Of a DNA stretch of 38,378 bases, positions 7,936 to 16,528 are shown one piece after another. Under the pieces are notes generated by a model. It did no database searches, was not told the DNA's origin, and saw only the letters and a list, made by a program, of their open reading frames with translations. The translations under genes and the position numbers were made by a program. Positions within the stretch are counted from its first letter, which is position 1. Every line of letters starts with the position of its first letter. This stretch comes from Clostridia bacterium (GTDB lineage Bacteria > Bacillota > Clostridia > TANB77 > CAG-508): NCBI GenBank assembly GCA_022798895.1, contig JAAWNJ010000009.1, positions 1 to 38,378 of the forward strand, read 5' to 3'.

Positions 7936-9852
7936 ATGGTAAAAGTAGAATTGAAAGATGGATCTAAAATAGAAGTACAAGAAGGTAGCTCCATTTTAGA
8001 AGTAGCTAAACAAATTAGTGAAGGATTAGCGAGAAATAGTTTAGCAGGGAAAGTTAATGGAGAAGTAAAAGATTTAAGAACAAAAATTAATGAGAATTGT
8101 AAATTAGAGATTTTAACTTTCGATAATGATGAAGGGAAAAAAGCATTTTGGCATACAACTTCTCACATTATGGCACAAGCAATTAAAAGACTTTATGGAG
8201 ATAGTGTAAAATTAACAATAGGACCTTCTATTGATAATGGTTTTTATTATGATTTTGATGTAGAAAAACCATTTACCGAGGAAGATTTAGCAAAAATTGA
8301 AGAAGAAATGAAGAAGATTGTAAAGGAAAATTTAGCAATCACAAGATATACACTTTCAAGAGATGAAGCTGTCAAATTAATGGAAGAAAGAAAAGAGCCA
8401 TATAAAGTAGAACTAATTGAAGAATTACCAGAAGGTGAAGAGATTAGTTTTTATGATCAAGGAGAATTTAAAGAATTATGTGCAGGACCACATATTATGA
8501 GCACAGGAAGTGTTAAAGCGTTCAAATTACTAAATTCTTCTTCAGCTTATTGGAGAGGAGATGAAACAAAACAAACTCTTCAAAGAATTTATGGTATTTC
8601 TTTCCCAAAAGCTAGCATGTTAGAAGAATATTTATTCATGCTAGAAGAAGCAAAGAAAAGAGATCATAGAAAATTAGGAAAAGAATTAGATTTATTTTTC
8701 TTTGATGAAACTGCTCCAGGTATGGCTTATTGGATGCCAAAGGGCTTTACAATGATGAATGTTCTAATTGATTTATGGAGAAAAGAACATAAAAAAAGAG
8801 GATATCAAGAGTTTTCAGGTCCACAATTAAATAGTAGTGTTTTATGGAAAACTTCTGGACATTGGGATCATTATAAAGAGGATATGTTTGTATTAACTGA
8901 TAGCGATGGAAATGAACAAGCATTAAAACCAATGAATTGTCCAAACTCTATTAAGATTTATCAAACGAAATTAAGAAGCTACAAAGATTTACCACTTCGT
9001 TTTAGTGACATTGATGTGATTCATAGAAATGAAAAATCAGGTCAATTGAATGGACTATTTAGAGTAAGAATGTTTAGACAAGATGACTCTCATAACTATG
9101 TAATGGAATCACAAATTAAAGATGAAATTAAAGAAATTTTAGAGATTGCGAAAAAGCTATATAGTATTTTTGGTTTAGATTTCATTTTAACTTTATCTAC
9201 TAGACCAGATGATTACATGGGTGAATTAAGCTTGTGGAATAAAGCAGAAGCGGATTTAAAAGATGTATTAGATGAAATTTGTGGTAAAGATAATTATCGT
9301 ATTAATGAAGGTGATGGGGCATTCTATGGTCCTAAAATTGACATTAAGATGAAGGATTGTTTAGGTAGAGAATGGCAAATGGGTACTGTGCAAGTGGACT
9401 TCCAATTACCATTAAGATTTAACTTAAGCTATATTGATACTGATGGAGAAAAGAAAACACCAATTATGATACACAGAGCACTATTTGGTTCTTTTGAAAG
9501 ATTTATTGGTATTTTAACAGAACATTATGCAGGGGCATTTCCAACATGGCTTTCACCGATACAAGTAAGATTACTTCCAATAGCAGATAGTCACAAGGAG
9601 TATGCAAACAAAGTAGCAGAAGATTTAGAAAAGGCAGGAATTCGTGTAGAAGTAGATGAAAGACAAGAAAAGATAGGATATAAAATTCGTGAAGCGCAAC
9701 TTCAAAAAATTCCATATATGTTAATTTTAGGAGATAAAGAAGTTGAGGGAAATAGCGTAGGTGTTCGTTCAAGAGTGGAAGGAGATATTGGTCAAATAGA
9801 AATAGATGAATTTATTAACAAGATTCATAAAGAGATAGAAGAATATAAATAA
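7936..9852 (+). CDS. thrS: Threonyl-tRNA synthetase
   Basis: A class II aminoacyl-tRNA synthetase that charges tRNA-Thr in the cytoplasm. Domain order: TGS domain (residues 1-62), then the editing domain with H73xxxH77 and C182-A-G-P-H186, which hydrolyse mischarged Ser-tRNA. Next is the class II catalytic core, including MNCPN (zinc Cys) and RNEKSG of motif 2, and last the C-terminal anticodon-binding domain starting around LSPIQVRLLPI. The length, 638 aa, is normal. The start ATG follows AAGGAGGAATT. The gene is controlled by the T-box leader directly upstream and ends at a strong hairpin. Confidence 0.98.
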   Translation: MVKVELKDGSKIEVQEGSSILEVAKQISEGLARNSLAGKVNGEVKDLRTKINENCKLEILTFDNDEGKKAFWHTTSHIMAQAIKRLYGDSVKLTIGPSIDNGFYYDFDVEKPFTEEDLAKIEEEMKKIVKENLAITRYTLSRDEAVKLMEERKEPYKVELIEELPEGEEISFYDQGEFKELCAGPHIMSTGSVKAFKLLNSSSAYWRGDETKQTLQRIYGISFPKASMLEEYLFMLEEAKKRDHRKLGKELDLFFFDETAPGMAYWMPKGFTMMNVLIDLWRKEHKKRGYQEFSGPQLNSSVLWKTSGHWDHYKEDMFVLTDSDGNEQALKPMNCPNSIKIYQTKLRSYKDLPLRFSDIDVIHRNEKSGQLNGLFRVRMFRQDDSHNYVMESQIKDEIKEILEIAKKLYSIFGLDFILTLSTRPDDYMGELSLWNKAEADLKDVLDEICGKDNYRINEGDGAFYGPKIDIKMKDCLGREWQMGTVQVDFQLPLRFNLSYIDTDGEKKTPIMIHRALFGSFERFIGILTEHYAGAFPTWLSPIQVRLLPIADSHKEYANKVAEDLEKAGIRVEVDERQEKIGYKIREAQLQKIPYMLILGDKEVEGNSVGVRSRVEGDIGQIEIDEFINKIHKEIEEYK

Positions 9853-9877
9853 ATTATATGACAAAGTAAATATTATA

Positions 9878-9908
9878 AAAGGAGCCACTATTACTAGTAG
9901 GCTCCTTT
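9878..9908. terminator. Bidirectional terminator between thrS and the convergent 93-aa gene
   Basis: AAAGGAGCC and GGCTCCTTT form a 9-bp stem with a 13-nt loop. On the minus strand it runs into TTTTAT, so it probably serves both convergent genes. Confidence 0.8.
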
Positions 9909-9915
9909 GCTTGGG

Positions 9916-10197
9916 TTAGCGATACATGAAGGGAGAAGCCAAGCTGTCCACAAGAACACAAGAGTGCTTACCATGGAAACGATAGTACAATTTTCCATCA
10001 GAGCACAGCTTTTGTTCTGGCTTTCCTCCTTTTTGAGCAACTTGCTCTTTGAAAGTAGAAAGCTGCTCATCAGGTACATTGCAGTAATAAGCTCCCATAA
10101 AAGAGATTTCTGGAATGCGACCGGATTCCGTCCAAATGGTAGCTTGGGAACCATCTGCGTTAAGCCGAGGTTCTGTGAAGAACAAGACTACATTCAT
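9916..10197 (-). CDS. Small orphan protein (93 aa), foreign-looking cassette
   Basis: Unrecognised. The start MNVVLFF is preceded on the minus strand by GGAG at 7 nt. The sequence alternates hydrophobic strand-like stretches with Gly and Pro turns (TEPRLNADGSQATIW, GKLYYRFHGKH), suggesting a small alpha/beta protein. There is no signal peptide; two Cys are present. Composition is visibly G/C-richer than thrS: a hand count gives 25 G+C in line 9961-10020 against 18 in line 9181-9240. It has its own near-consensus promoter with a palindrome just downstream and shares a terminator with thrS, so it looks like an expressed single-gene unit. The competing + strand ORFs (9907..10236) lack a comparable ribosome site. 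Confidence 0.7.
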   Translation of the reverse strand: MNVVLFFTEPRLNADGSQATIWTESGRIPEISFMGAYYCNVPDEQLSTFKEQVAQKGGKPEQKLCSDGKLYYRFHGKHSCVLVDSLASPFMYR

Positions 10198-10223
10198 GTT
10201 ATCACTCCAATCAATAAAATAGC

Positions 10224-10279
10224 TTGTCTATTTTAGACAAAAGCACTACCAGTATACCACATTATGTTAAGAATGTCAA
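10224..10279 (-). promoter_or_regulatory. Promoter and palindromic operator-like site of the 93-aa gene
   Basis: On the minus strand: TTGACA (10279-10274), 17-bp spacer, TATACT (10256-10251). About 10 bp further lies the perfect palindrome TTGTCTA-N3-TAGACAA (10240-10224), covering the expected transcript start. It could be an operator or a 5' mRNA hairpin. Confidence 0.7.
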
Positions 10280-10294
10280 AATTGCTAAAAATTG

Positions 10295-10324
10295 TTGTCA
10301 ATAGGAAGACTTTTATGATATACT
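10295..10324 (+). promoter_or_regulatory. Promoter of the 776-aa gene operon
   Basis: TTGTCA, an 18-bp spacer and TATACT lie about 90 bp upstream of the 776-aa start. This promoter is divergent from that of the 93-aa gene, and the two -35 boxes are only about 15 bp apart. Confidence 0.65.
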
Positions 10325-10415
10325 TTCAAAAGAGATTGGAGATATAAATTATGTATTGAGATTACTCATAATCTCTCTTTGAATAAATAACTAACTAAGA
10401 AGAAAGGACTTACAA

Positions 10416-12746
10416 ATGCCTAAGAATACAGAAGAAAATCAAGAGAAAATGAAAGAAAAATTAACTTATTTAGGGCTTAACTTAACAAGAATACCTAAAA
10501 TCTTAAAAGAATTTACGCCAATTAGCTATAGACCAGCTAAATCTTATGATGACACAAGCTATAAGGTGTATCAATATATTCCAGTTTGTGATATCCAAAT
10601 TTTATTAACGCCCACTCATCGATTAGCAGACTTAAACCAAAAATATAAATTATCTGCACCAATAGGAGCCTACCTAGATACAAAGTCAGAGGAGAACATA
10701 GAAAGATTTGCTACATTTTTAACTATGTTAAATGGAATGAAAGAGGAAAAGGTAGAGGAACTAGAAGAAGAACAAGAAAAATTAAAGCAAATGATTCCTT
10801 ATGAAATTAAATATTCCAACAATTATATTTGGCAAATTTTTTATTCAGAAGTTTCAAAAAAATATTTTATGTTAGTACCAACAAATGAGACAAATAACAA
10901 TGCATTTTTCTATTTACTAAAAAAACAAATAGCATGTAGTAAATCTCGAAAAAAAGACTATATATTTGTACCAGTGATGTATCAAGACTATTCAGGACGC
11001 TACTTGGTACAAAATCAAATAACAGATATTGCAAACTATTTATGGTATTTTACGAAAGAGTGGCCAAATAGTTATGAAGTATATGATACTAAAGGCAAAA
11101 TGACTTTGAAGATAGTAGGAAAAACAAAAGTATATGGAGATATAAAGAGTGATTATGTTATTACTTTAGAAACTAAGGAACAAGCAATAGAATGGTACAA
11201 GTTAATAAAGGCACTGTTTATTTTAGCAACTGGGTTACCAAATGATTATCATTTTCAAACAGCTATTTCAGAACAAGGAGAATTAGAGTTTTTACATAAA
11301 GAAAAAATAAAAATGGAATATACTACTTTACCACTTTTTATTAGAGAACAAGTGGAATTAAAGAAACTTTTAGTGGGAGAAGAAGAACAACAACTGATAG
11401 AGGAACAAGAAAAATTACAAGATTTAAAAAAGATTACAGAAAACCAAACAGAAGAATATTTAACAAAACAGCGTCAAATTGCTACATTTCTAGAATGTAA
11501 AAAAACTTTTTTTGGAAAAATAAAATATTATTTTGGGACTCGCAAAAAACATCAAGGAAGTGTAGAAAGTCACCAAAATAAAATAGAAATAGAAGAAAAG
11601 AAAAGAGAAGAGATTAAACGAGAAATAAAAGAAGATACAAAAGAGAATTATACCATTGAAGATTTGATTGAAATTTGTACAAAACTAGATGGCAGAAAGA
11701 AAATGGTCAAAAATCTACAAATGGATAAAAAAGCAATAGAATTAAAGAAAATAAATTTAGAGAGAAAAATAAAAAATGCAAATATCTATTTAAATGAAAT
11801 TGAACTACATAAAAAAAGCATTTTTGAATTTTGGAAATTTACGAATAAAGATGAACTACCAAGCTTAAATGAGGGGGAAGGAGAAGAAGAAAGCGAAAAA
11901 GAGAAAATAGGAAGAAGTTTTGTATTTGAAGAAGATATGGAAAACTTAGGAAAACAAATGGATGAGTTGCAAAGAAGGAAGCTTTCTAAAAATGAGACTG
12001 ACTCTATTTTTGCTATACAACATGCAATAGATTCTTGCCGAGTCTTGATGAAAACAAAAAGTAAAGATTTAAAACCAAAAGAATTAACTAAAATAAAAGC
12101 AGAATTAGAGAAACTAAAAACAGAATATTCAGAAAATATTGAAACCATTGAGTTAAAAGACTTTAATGTTTTTGGTGGAATGATAGAAGATAGTACAAAA
12201 GTAAAAACATTACACAATGAAAAACATCGTGAGGTAGAAAAAGATAAATATAAAGTATTAAATGTTACACCAAATACAGAAGTAGAAGTGTTTGTAGATA
12301 ATCTAAGAAATAGCTTGAAATTAGTAAAAGAAGCATTTTGTAAAATAACTACACCATTTGAGATGCCTATTTATATGGCAAAAACAAAGCAAGAAGAACT
12401 AGATAATTTAAACATGGCAAACTTAAATGCAACAGAGGAACTATATAAAATGGTAGCAAAAACGCAAGAAGGAGAAAAGCTATACTTTTACACCATACAA
12501 CTACCAAAAAATGCTTCATTAATTTATGATACTAATATTATACAATATGATAACTTTAATCAAACTTTGCCAGTGGGAATGGATGTAACTACACAAGTAT
12601 TGATTAATTTAGAAGATTATAAATTAGTGAATAAAAAAGAAAAGCAAATTTATGTAAATTATCAAGAAGATGAATATATTAATCGAGTGGTAGAAGTGCA
12701 AGTAATAGATTATGAAGCTATACCGCTAAAAAAGAAAACAAAATAA
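10416..12746 (+). CDS. Large cytoplasmic coiled-coil protein of unknown function (776 aa)
   Basis: I do not recognise a family. No signal peptide or membrane helix is apparent. Residues 1 to about 310 look globular, mixing beta and alpha segments with many aromatics (YIWQIFYSE, NYLWYFTKEWPNSYEVY). Residues about 110-135 and about 325-610 are rich in Glu, Lys, Leu and Gln with heptad-like spacing, which predicts long coiled coils. A basic loop (GKIKYYFGTRKKH) interrupts them near residue 375. The C-terminal 170 residues again look globular. The start ATG has AGAAAGGA upstream. A 28-nt gap separates it from the DUF3006 gene, and the promoter lies only before this gene. A joint operon with DUF3006 and the MBL protein is therefore likely, and may be the best clue to function. 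Confidence 0.85.
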   Translation: MPKNTEENQEKMKEKLTYLGLNLTRIPKILKEFTPISYRPAKSYDDTSYKVYQYIPVCDIQILLTPTHRLADLNQKYKLSAPIGAYLDTKSEENIERFATFLTMLNGMKEEKVEELEEEQEKLKQMIPYEIKYSNNYIWQIFYSEVSKKYFMLVPTNETNNNAFFYLLKKQIACSKSRKKDYIFVPVMYQDYSGRYLVQNQITDIANYLWYFTKEWPNSYEVYDTKGKMTLKIVGKTKVYGDIKSDYVITLETKEQAIEWYKLIKALFILATGLPNDYHFQTAISEQGELEFLHKEKIKMEYTTLPLFIREQVELKKLLVGEEEQQLIEEQEKLQDLKKITENQTEEYLTKQRQIATFLECKKTFFGKIKYYFGTRKKHQGSVESHQNKIEIEEKKREEIKREIKEDTKENYTIEDLIEICTKLDGRKKMVKNLQMDKKAIELKKINLERKIKNANIYLNEIELHKKSIFEFWKFTNKDELPSLNEGEGEEESEKEKIGRSFVFEEDMENLGKQMDELQRRKLSKNETDSIFAIQHAIDSCRVLMKTKSKDLKPKELTKIKAELEKLKTEYSENIETIELKDFNVFGGMIEDSTKVKTLHNEKHREVEKDKYKVLNVTPNTEVEVFVDNLRNSLKLVKEAFCKITTPFEMPIYMAKTKQEELDNLNMANLNATEELYKMVAKTQEGEKLYFYTIQLPKNASLIYDTNIIQYDNFNQTLPVGMDVTTQVLINLEDYKLVNKKEKQIYVNYQEDEYINRVVEVQVIDYEAIPLKKKTK

Positions 12747-12753
12747 AAATGGG

Positions 12754-12772
12754 GGCAACCAAGGAGGTTGTC
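12754..12772 (+). promoter_or_regulatory. Hairpin presenting the DUF3006 ribosome binding site in its loop
   Basis: GGCAACC (12754-12760) pairs with GGTTGTC (12766-12772) with one G-U pair. The AAGGA loop plus the first stem bases form the Shine-Dalgarno AAGGAGG, 7 nt before the ATG at 12775. The structure could modulate translation relative to the upstream gene. Confidence 0.45.
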
Positions 12773-12774
12773 AT

Positions 12775-13104
12775 ATGGAAAGAAAAGAAGAGTTAGATGA
12801 AAAAAGGAATACAGATTTAAGTTTAGGAGCAATTGCTCAAAATTGGGTACAGAATTTTTTGAAACAGATTGCAGAAAGGTTAGAGAAAATGGAAGAAGTA
12901 TTAGTAGTAGATAGAATAGAAGGGGATATTGCTGTATGCGAAAATAGGAAGACGAAGGAGATACAGAATATTCCTATAACAAATTTACCAAAAGATATTG
13001 AAGAAGGTAGTATCTTGAAATGGAAAGATGGAAAATATGAGATAGACACTTCAAAAGAAATTGAAAACAGGATAGAACAAAAAATGAAAGATGTGTGGAA
13101 ATAA
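12775..13104 (+). CDS. DUF3006 domain protein
   Basis: The segment VDRIEGDIAVCEN followed by a short beta-rich stretch (IPITNLPKDIEEGSILKW) is characteristic of DUF3006. This small domain is commonly encoded next to secreted ComEC/Rec2-like metallo-beta-lactamase-fold proteins, as here. It has an extra N-terminal helical region (residues 1-42, LGAIAQNWVQNFLKQIAERLEKM) and a charged C-terminal helix. It lacks a signal peptide, so it is probably cytoplasmic. The start is set by AAGGAGG 7 nt upstream. Its stop is 3 nt before the MBL start, implying translational coupling. Molecular function is not established for the family. Confidence 0.8.
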   Translation: MERKEELDEKRNTDLSLGAIAQNWVQNFLKQIAERLEKMEEVLVVDRIEGDIAVCENRKTKEIQNIPITNLPKDIEEGSILKWKDGKYEIDTSKEIENRIEQKMKDVWK

Positions 13105-13107
13105 TTT

Positions 13108-14055
13108 ATGGGAAGAAAAATCAAAAAGCAAAGTAAATTAATCATATATTTGTTATCCATAATTGTCATTACTATTTTATCCTTTATAGGAATAGAATAT
13201 GGGACAACTGAAACAATCGGCAATACTATGCCTATTAATATTGTAAAACCTGAGAACTTGCAGAATATAACTATTAAAACAGGTTCTACCATTACAAAAG
13301 ATTTTCTATCAGAAACAAAGCAAAATTTAAAAGTATACTTTTTTGATGTAGGACAAGCTGATAGTATTTTTGTGATGAATGAAGAGCAAACGATGTTAAT
13401 TGATGCAGGAAATAATGATGATGGGGAAATGTTAGTGCAAAATTTGAAGACATTAGGAATTGCTAAAATAGATTATTTAATTGGTACACACCCACATGAA
13501 GACCATATTGGAGGGCTAGATGACATCATTAAAAATTTTGAAATAGGTACCATTTATATGCCAAAAGTACAAGCAAATACAAAAACTTTTGAAGATGTAT
13601 TAGATGCAGTTAAAGAAAAAGAATTGAAAATTTCTACACCAAAAGTGAAAGACACTTTTCAAGTTGGACAAGCAGAATGCCAAGTTTTAGCAATAGATAA
13701 TAAGTCTAAGAATTTAAACCTTGCTTCTATAGTGATACAAATGAAATTTGATGATATGACTTATTTATTTACAGGGGATAGCGAAAAAGAGGTAGAAGAA
13801 AAAATATTGAAAGAAAATAAAGATATCAAGGCAAATATTTTAAAAGTTGGACACCATGGCTCAGATACGAGTAGTAGTGAAAGGTTTATACAAGCTGTAA
13901 TGCCAGAAATGTCTATTATTTCAGTAGGAAAAGATAATCTTTATGGACATCCTAATCAGGATATTATAACAAGGCTAGAGGAAAAGGGAAGCAAAATCTA
14001 TCGAACAGATGAAGTGGGCAATATATTTATAGAGCAGAAAAAAACTGAAAAATAG
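13108..14055 (+). CDS. Membrane-anchored/secreted ComEC-like metallo-beta-lactamase-fold hydrolase
   Basis: The N-terminal hydrophobic helix (about residues 11-31) acts as signal or anchor. From about residue 73 the MBL fold follows: FFDVGQADSIFV, then the metal-binding motif H128-P-H130-E-D132-H133 in GTHPHEDHIGG. Further ligand motifs are TGDSEKE and GHHGSDTSS, with YGHPN near the end. This is the stand-alone version of the ComEC C-terminal domain, whose relatives are believed to act on extracellular nucleic acid or phosphodiesters. The length, 315 aa, is normal. It is coupled to DUF3006 by a 3-nt gap and followed by a strong hairpin. The substrate is inferred from family only. Confidence 0.88.
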   Translation: MGRKIKKQSKLIIYLLSIIVITILSFIGIEYGTTETIGNTMPINIVKPENLQNITIKTGSTITKDFLSETKQNLKVYFFDVGQADSIFVMNEEQTMLIDAGNNDDGEMLVQNLKTLGIAKIDYLIGTHPHEDHIGGLDDIIKNFEIGTIYMPKVQANTKTFEDVLDAVKEKELKISTPKVKDTFQVGQAECQVLAIDNKSKNLNLASIVIQMKFDDMTYLFTGDSEKEVEEKILKENKDIKANILKVGHHGSDTSSSERFIQAVMPEMSIISVGKDNLYGHPNQDIITRLEEKGSKIYRTDEVGNIFIEQKKTEK

Positions 14056-14062
14056 AATGATT

Positions 14063-14112
14063 ACAAGTATTACAAATTATAACACTTAAAATTTGTAATA
14101 CTTGTTTTTATA
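14063..14112 (+). terminator. Terminator after the MBL gene
   Basis: ACAAGTATTACAAATT and AATTTGTAATACTTGT form a 16-bp perfect stem with an 11-nt loop, followed by TTTTATATTT. It is strong for the + strand and lies between convergent units. Confidence 0.85.
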
Positions 14113-14118
14113 TTTAGT

Positions 14119-14818
14119 CTATTCTTTTATTTCTCTTGCTAGTTTTCCGATAGCTTTGGTTTCAATTCTAGAAACATAGGAACGAGAAATACCCATACTA
14201 TCTGCAATTTCGTTTTGTGTTTGAGGTTTGTGACCTCCTAATCCAAAACGAAGTTCTAAGATAGTTCTCTCACGAGACTTCAAAACATCTTTCATTTTTT
14301 CATAAAGTTGTTTTACTTTGAATTTTAAATCAACTTCATCTTCGATATTTCTATCACTATTTTCTAACACTTCTTGTAAAGTTACAGTATTATCGTCCTT
14401 ATCTTTTCCAATAGGGTCTTCTAGATAAACTTCAGAATTTAATTTCTTCGTGCTACGTAGATACATTAAAATTTCATTATCAATACAACGGGCAACATAG
14501 GTTGCGAGTTTAATTCCTTTGGAATTATCAAAACTATTAATTCCTTTGATTAGTCCAATAGAGCCAATTGAAATCAAATCATCTGGGTCTATATTAGTAG
14601 AACTGTATTTTTTAGTAATATGAGCAACTAATCTTAAATTGTGTTCTATTAAAATATTTCTAGCTTCTTCATTACCACTTTTGAAAAGCTCTAAGTACTT
14701 TTTTTCATCATCACTACTTAGTGGTTCAGGGAATAAAGAATTGTTTGAAATATATCCGAGTTAAACAAACAGCAGACTGTAAAAAAGCAATAAAACCAGC
14801 AAGAGAAAGAACTAACAT
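14119..14818 (-). pseudogene. sigK: Sporulation sigma factor SigK with a +1 frameshift near its N-terminus
   Basis: The main reading frame encodes a sigma-70 family protein of SigK type: NLRLVAHITKKY, DDLISIGSIGLIKGINSF, KLATYVARCIDNEILMYLRSTKK, and region 4 FGLGGHKPQTQNEIADSMGISRSYVSRIE. The ORF track's start (14577) is an internal TTG; the frame really extends back to GYISNNSLFPEPLSS and hits TAA at 14763-14761. A good ribosome site (GGAGG, 7 nt) and ATG at 14818 begin MLVLSLAGFIAFLQSAVCLT in another frame. Dropping one base (C at 14758) joins the two as ...CLT-GYISNN, matching the usual hydrophobic pro-region plus xTGYI pattern of clostridial SigK. This is either a sequencing error, a disabled gene, or a +1 recoding site (ACT followed by the rare codon CGG). 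The full product would be about 233 aa. It normally drives late mother-cell sporulation genes. Confidence 0.8.
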
Positions 14819-14846
14819 AAACATACCTCCAAATCGATATATAAGA

Positions 14847-14873
14847 AGTATATGTTTTGAAAATAGCAATCGT
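14847..14873 (-). promoter_or_regulatory. Possible mother-cell sigma (SigK/SigE-like) promoter of sigK
   Basis: On the minus strand CATATACTT resembles the CATA-type -10 of mother-cell sigma factors, with AC 17 bp upstream (GGCAC context). It is about 30 bp before the sigK start. The match is loose. Confidence 0.25.
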
Positions 14874-14988
14874 GCCTGACCGAAAAAAATAAAATTCTTA
14901 TGAAAAAATATTGCTATTTTTTTATTTTTTTGATATTATGATAAGGTCATAATTTTTCAATGCAATTGAGAACTTCAAATTTGTAAAT

Positions 14989-15071
14989 GCCGATGTGGCG
15001 GAACTGGCAGACGCACTGGATTCAAAATCCAGCGGGAAACCATGTGGGTTCGAGTCCCACCATCGGTACCA
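14989..15071 (+). tRNA. tRNA-Leu (anticodon CAA)
   Basis: A class II tRNA of 83 nt including an encoded CCA. The acceptor arms GCCGATG and CATCGGT pair (one G-U), and the anticodon stem CTGGA/TCCAG encloses TTCAAAA, giving CAA (reads UUG). A long variable arm and the T arm GTGGGTTCGAGTCCCAC are present. Confidence 0.96.
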
Positions 15072-15072
15072 A

Positions 15073-15109
15073 AGTAGTCAATAAAACAAATTGACTGCTT
15101 TTTATTTTA
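15073..15109 (+). terminator. Terminator after tRNA-Leu
   Basis: AGTAGTCAA pairs with TTGACTGCT (one G-U) around a 9-nt loop and runs into TTTTTATTTTA. Confidence 0.8.
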
Positions 15110-15169
15110 CCAAAAAATGAAATTGACAAAAAACGACAGAAATATTACAATAATACTAGGTGAGAAAAA

Positions 15170-16432
15170 ATGAGAAAACAAACCAAAGAAAAGAAGAGAA
15201 ATAGAGTGGTAATATTAGCCGTTTTCTGCATAATAGTAGGAATTTATTTTAGTTCTATGTTAATTCCAAAAATAAGTTATGCAATGGATTTAGAAACACA
15301 AAATGATAGCAAAATAGATGAACAGTTAAATCAAGAACTAGAAGAACCATTAAATTCCACAATGGAATTAGAAAAAAAAGAATTAGATATTAGACAAATT
15401 ATAGCCAACAATAGTCAAAGTATCAGAAAAGAAGAGATTATTACAAAAGAAAAAGACTTAGAATATACTACAAAATACATAGAAAATCCAGAAATTCCAA
15501 AAGGAATGATGCAAGTTATGCAAGAAGGAATTGATGGAAAACAAGAAATATATACCAAGAAGATTTATGAAGGTGAAAAACTAATTTCAAAAGAAGAAAT
15601 CGGAAGTAAAGTAACAAAGTCCTCTGTGAATAAAATGATAGCAATTGGAACTGCTCCATATAGAAGCAGTTATCAAGTAAAAGTAGGAGATAACATATAT
15701 GTTACCTCTAGTTTGCTTGCTGTCAGAATAGAAGCAAATGACAAAGCCAATAAATTAATTTCGTTAAATAGAGATACACAAGTGAAATTGTTAGGAAAGA
15801 AAGATGACTGGTATCAAGTACAATATCAAAGCTACATTGGTTGGGCAAAAGCGGAATGCTTTACATATTTAGATCCTAATAGTAACAAAGAAGAAACAAG
15901 TGGTACAAGCCAATATACCAAACAACAATTATTGAATAAATTAAACTTTAATATGGCACTAAATAAGCCAAGTGGATTATCTTTAGAACAATTTAAGAAG
16001 ATATTTGAAAATGAACCTAAAGATACTAAAAATGTTTTCAAGAACAATGCACAATATTTTTACTATGCAGAAAAACAATATAATGTAAATGGAGTATTTT
16101 TAGCAGCAGTAGCTATTCATGAAAGTGGATGGGGTGGCTCAAGTATAGCAAGTAACAAAAATAACTTATTTGGTTATGGGGCTTATGATAGGAATCCATA
16201 TGAAAGTAGTTACCAATTTAATGATTATTCAGAAGGAATTGACTTAGTAGCTAGGGTATTTGTTAAATATTATTTAAATCCAGCAGGAACTAAAATTTAT
16301 GATGGAAATAGAGCTGCAGGTACTTATTATAATGGTTCAACTTTAACAGGTGTCAATGTTAGATATGCAAGTGATAAAAATTGGGCAAATGGAGTTTATA
16401 CATGGATGAAATATTTATATAAAAAATTGTAG
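15170..16432 (+). CDS. Secreted G5-SH3b-glucosaminidase autolysin
   Basis: A predicted exported cell-wall hydrolase cleaving peptidoglycan glycan strands (GH73-type N-acetylglucosaminidase). A basic N-terminus and hydrophobic signal segment (about residues 13-36, ending near SYA) come first. A charged linker follows, then a G5-like domain at about 82-160 (EEIITKEKDLEYTTKYIENP to GEKLISKEEIGSKVTK). An SH3b domain lies at about 165-235 (LISLNRDTQVKLLGKKDDWYQVQYQ). The glucosaminidase domain covers about 270-420; the catalytic-Glu region is FLAAVAIHESGWG, followed by NNLFGYGAYD. SH3b and G5 probably hold the enzyme on the wall. It stands alone after tRNA-Leu. A role in growth, separation or spore/mother-cell lysis is undetermined. 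Confidence 0.88.
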   Translation: MRKQTKEKKRNRVVILAVFCIIVGIYFSSMLIPKISYAMDLETQNDSKIDEQLNQELEEPLNSTMELEKKELDIRQIIANNSQSIRKEEIITKEKDLEYTTKYIENPEIPKGMMQVMQEGIDGKQEIYTKKIYEGEKLISKEEIGSKVTKSSVNKMIAIGTAPYRSSYQVKVGDNIYVTSSLLAVRIEANDKANKLISLNRDTQVKLLGKKDDWYQVQYQSYIGWAKAECFTYLDPNSNKEETSGTSQYTKQQLLNKLNFNMALNKPSGLSLEQFKKIFENEPKDTKNVFKNNAQYFYYAEKQYNVNGVFLAAVAIHESGWGGSSIASNKNNLFGYGAYDRNPYESSYQFNDYSEGIDLVARVFVKYYLNPAGTKIYDGNRAAGTYYNGSTLTGVNVRYASDKNWANGVYTWMKYLYKKL

Positions 16433-16440
16433 TTTTTTCC

Positions 16441-16469
16441 TTGCTATTTTAAATAGTTTATTGTATGAT
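16441..16469 (+). promoter_or_regulatory. Promoter for the small membrane protein / ParA-like operon
   Basis: TTGCTA, a 17-bp spacer and TATGAT lie 60 bp upstream of the 135-aa gene. It probably drives the 135-aa, 831-aa and 375-aa genes, and possibly ireB-ruvX. Confidence 0.55.
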
Positions 16470-16528
16470 ATATGCTAGTAGAAAAATAGGAATATTATGG
16501 AACAAAATATGGAAGGGGCAATTGAGCT

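Noticed and set aside
9907-10236. 109-aa + strand ORF opposite the 93-aa gene
   Set aside because: The minus-strand gene has a promoter, palindrome, ribosome site and terminator; the + strand frame has none of these and starts in a terminator.
14119-14577. Treating the 152-aa ORF as a full sigma factor starting at TTG 14577
   Set aside because: The start lies within the conserved DDLISIG motif and sigma region 2 continues upstream in frame; the true gene is longer and frameshifted.
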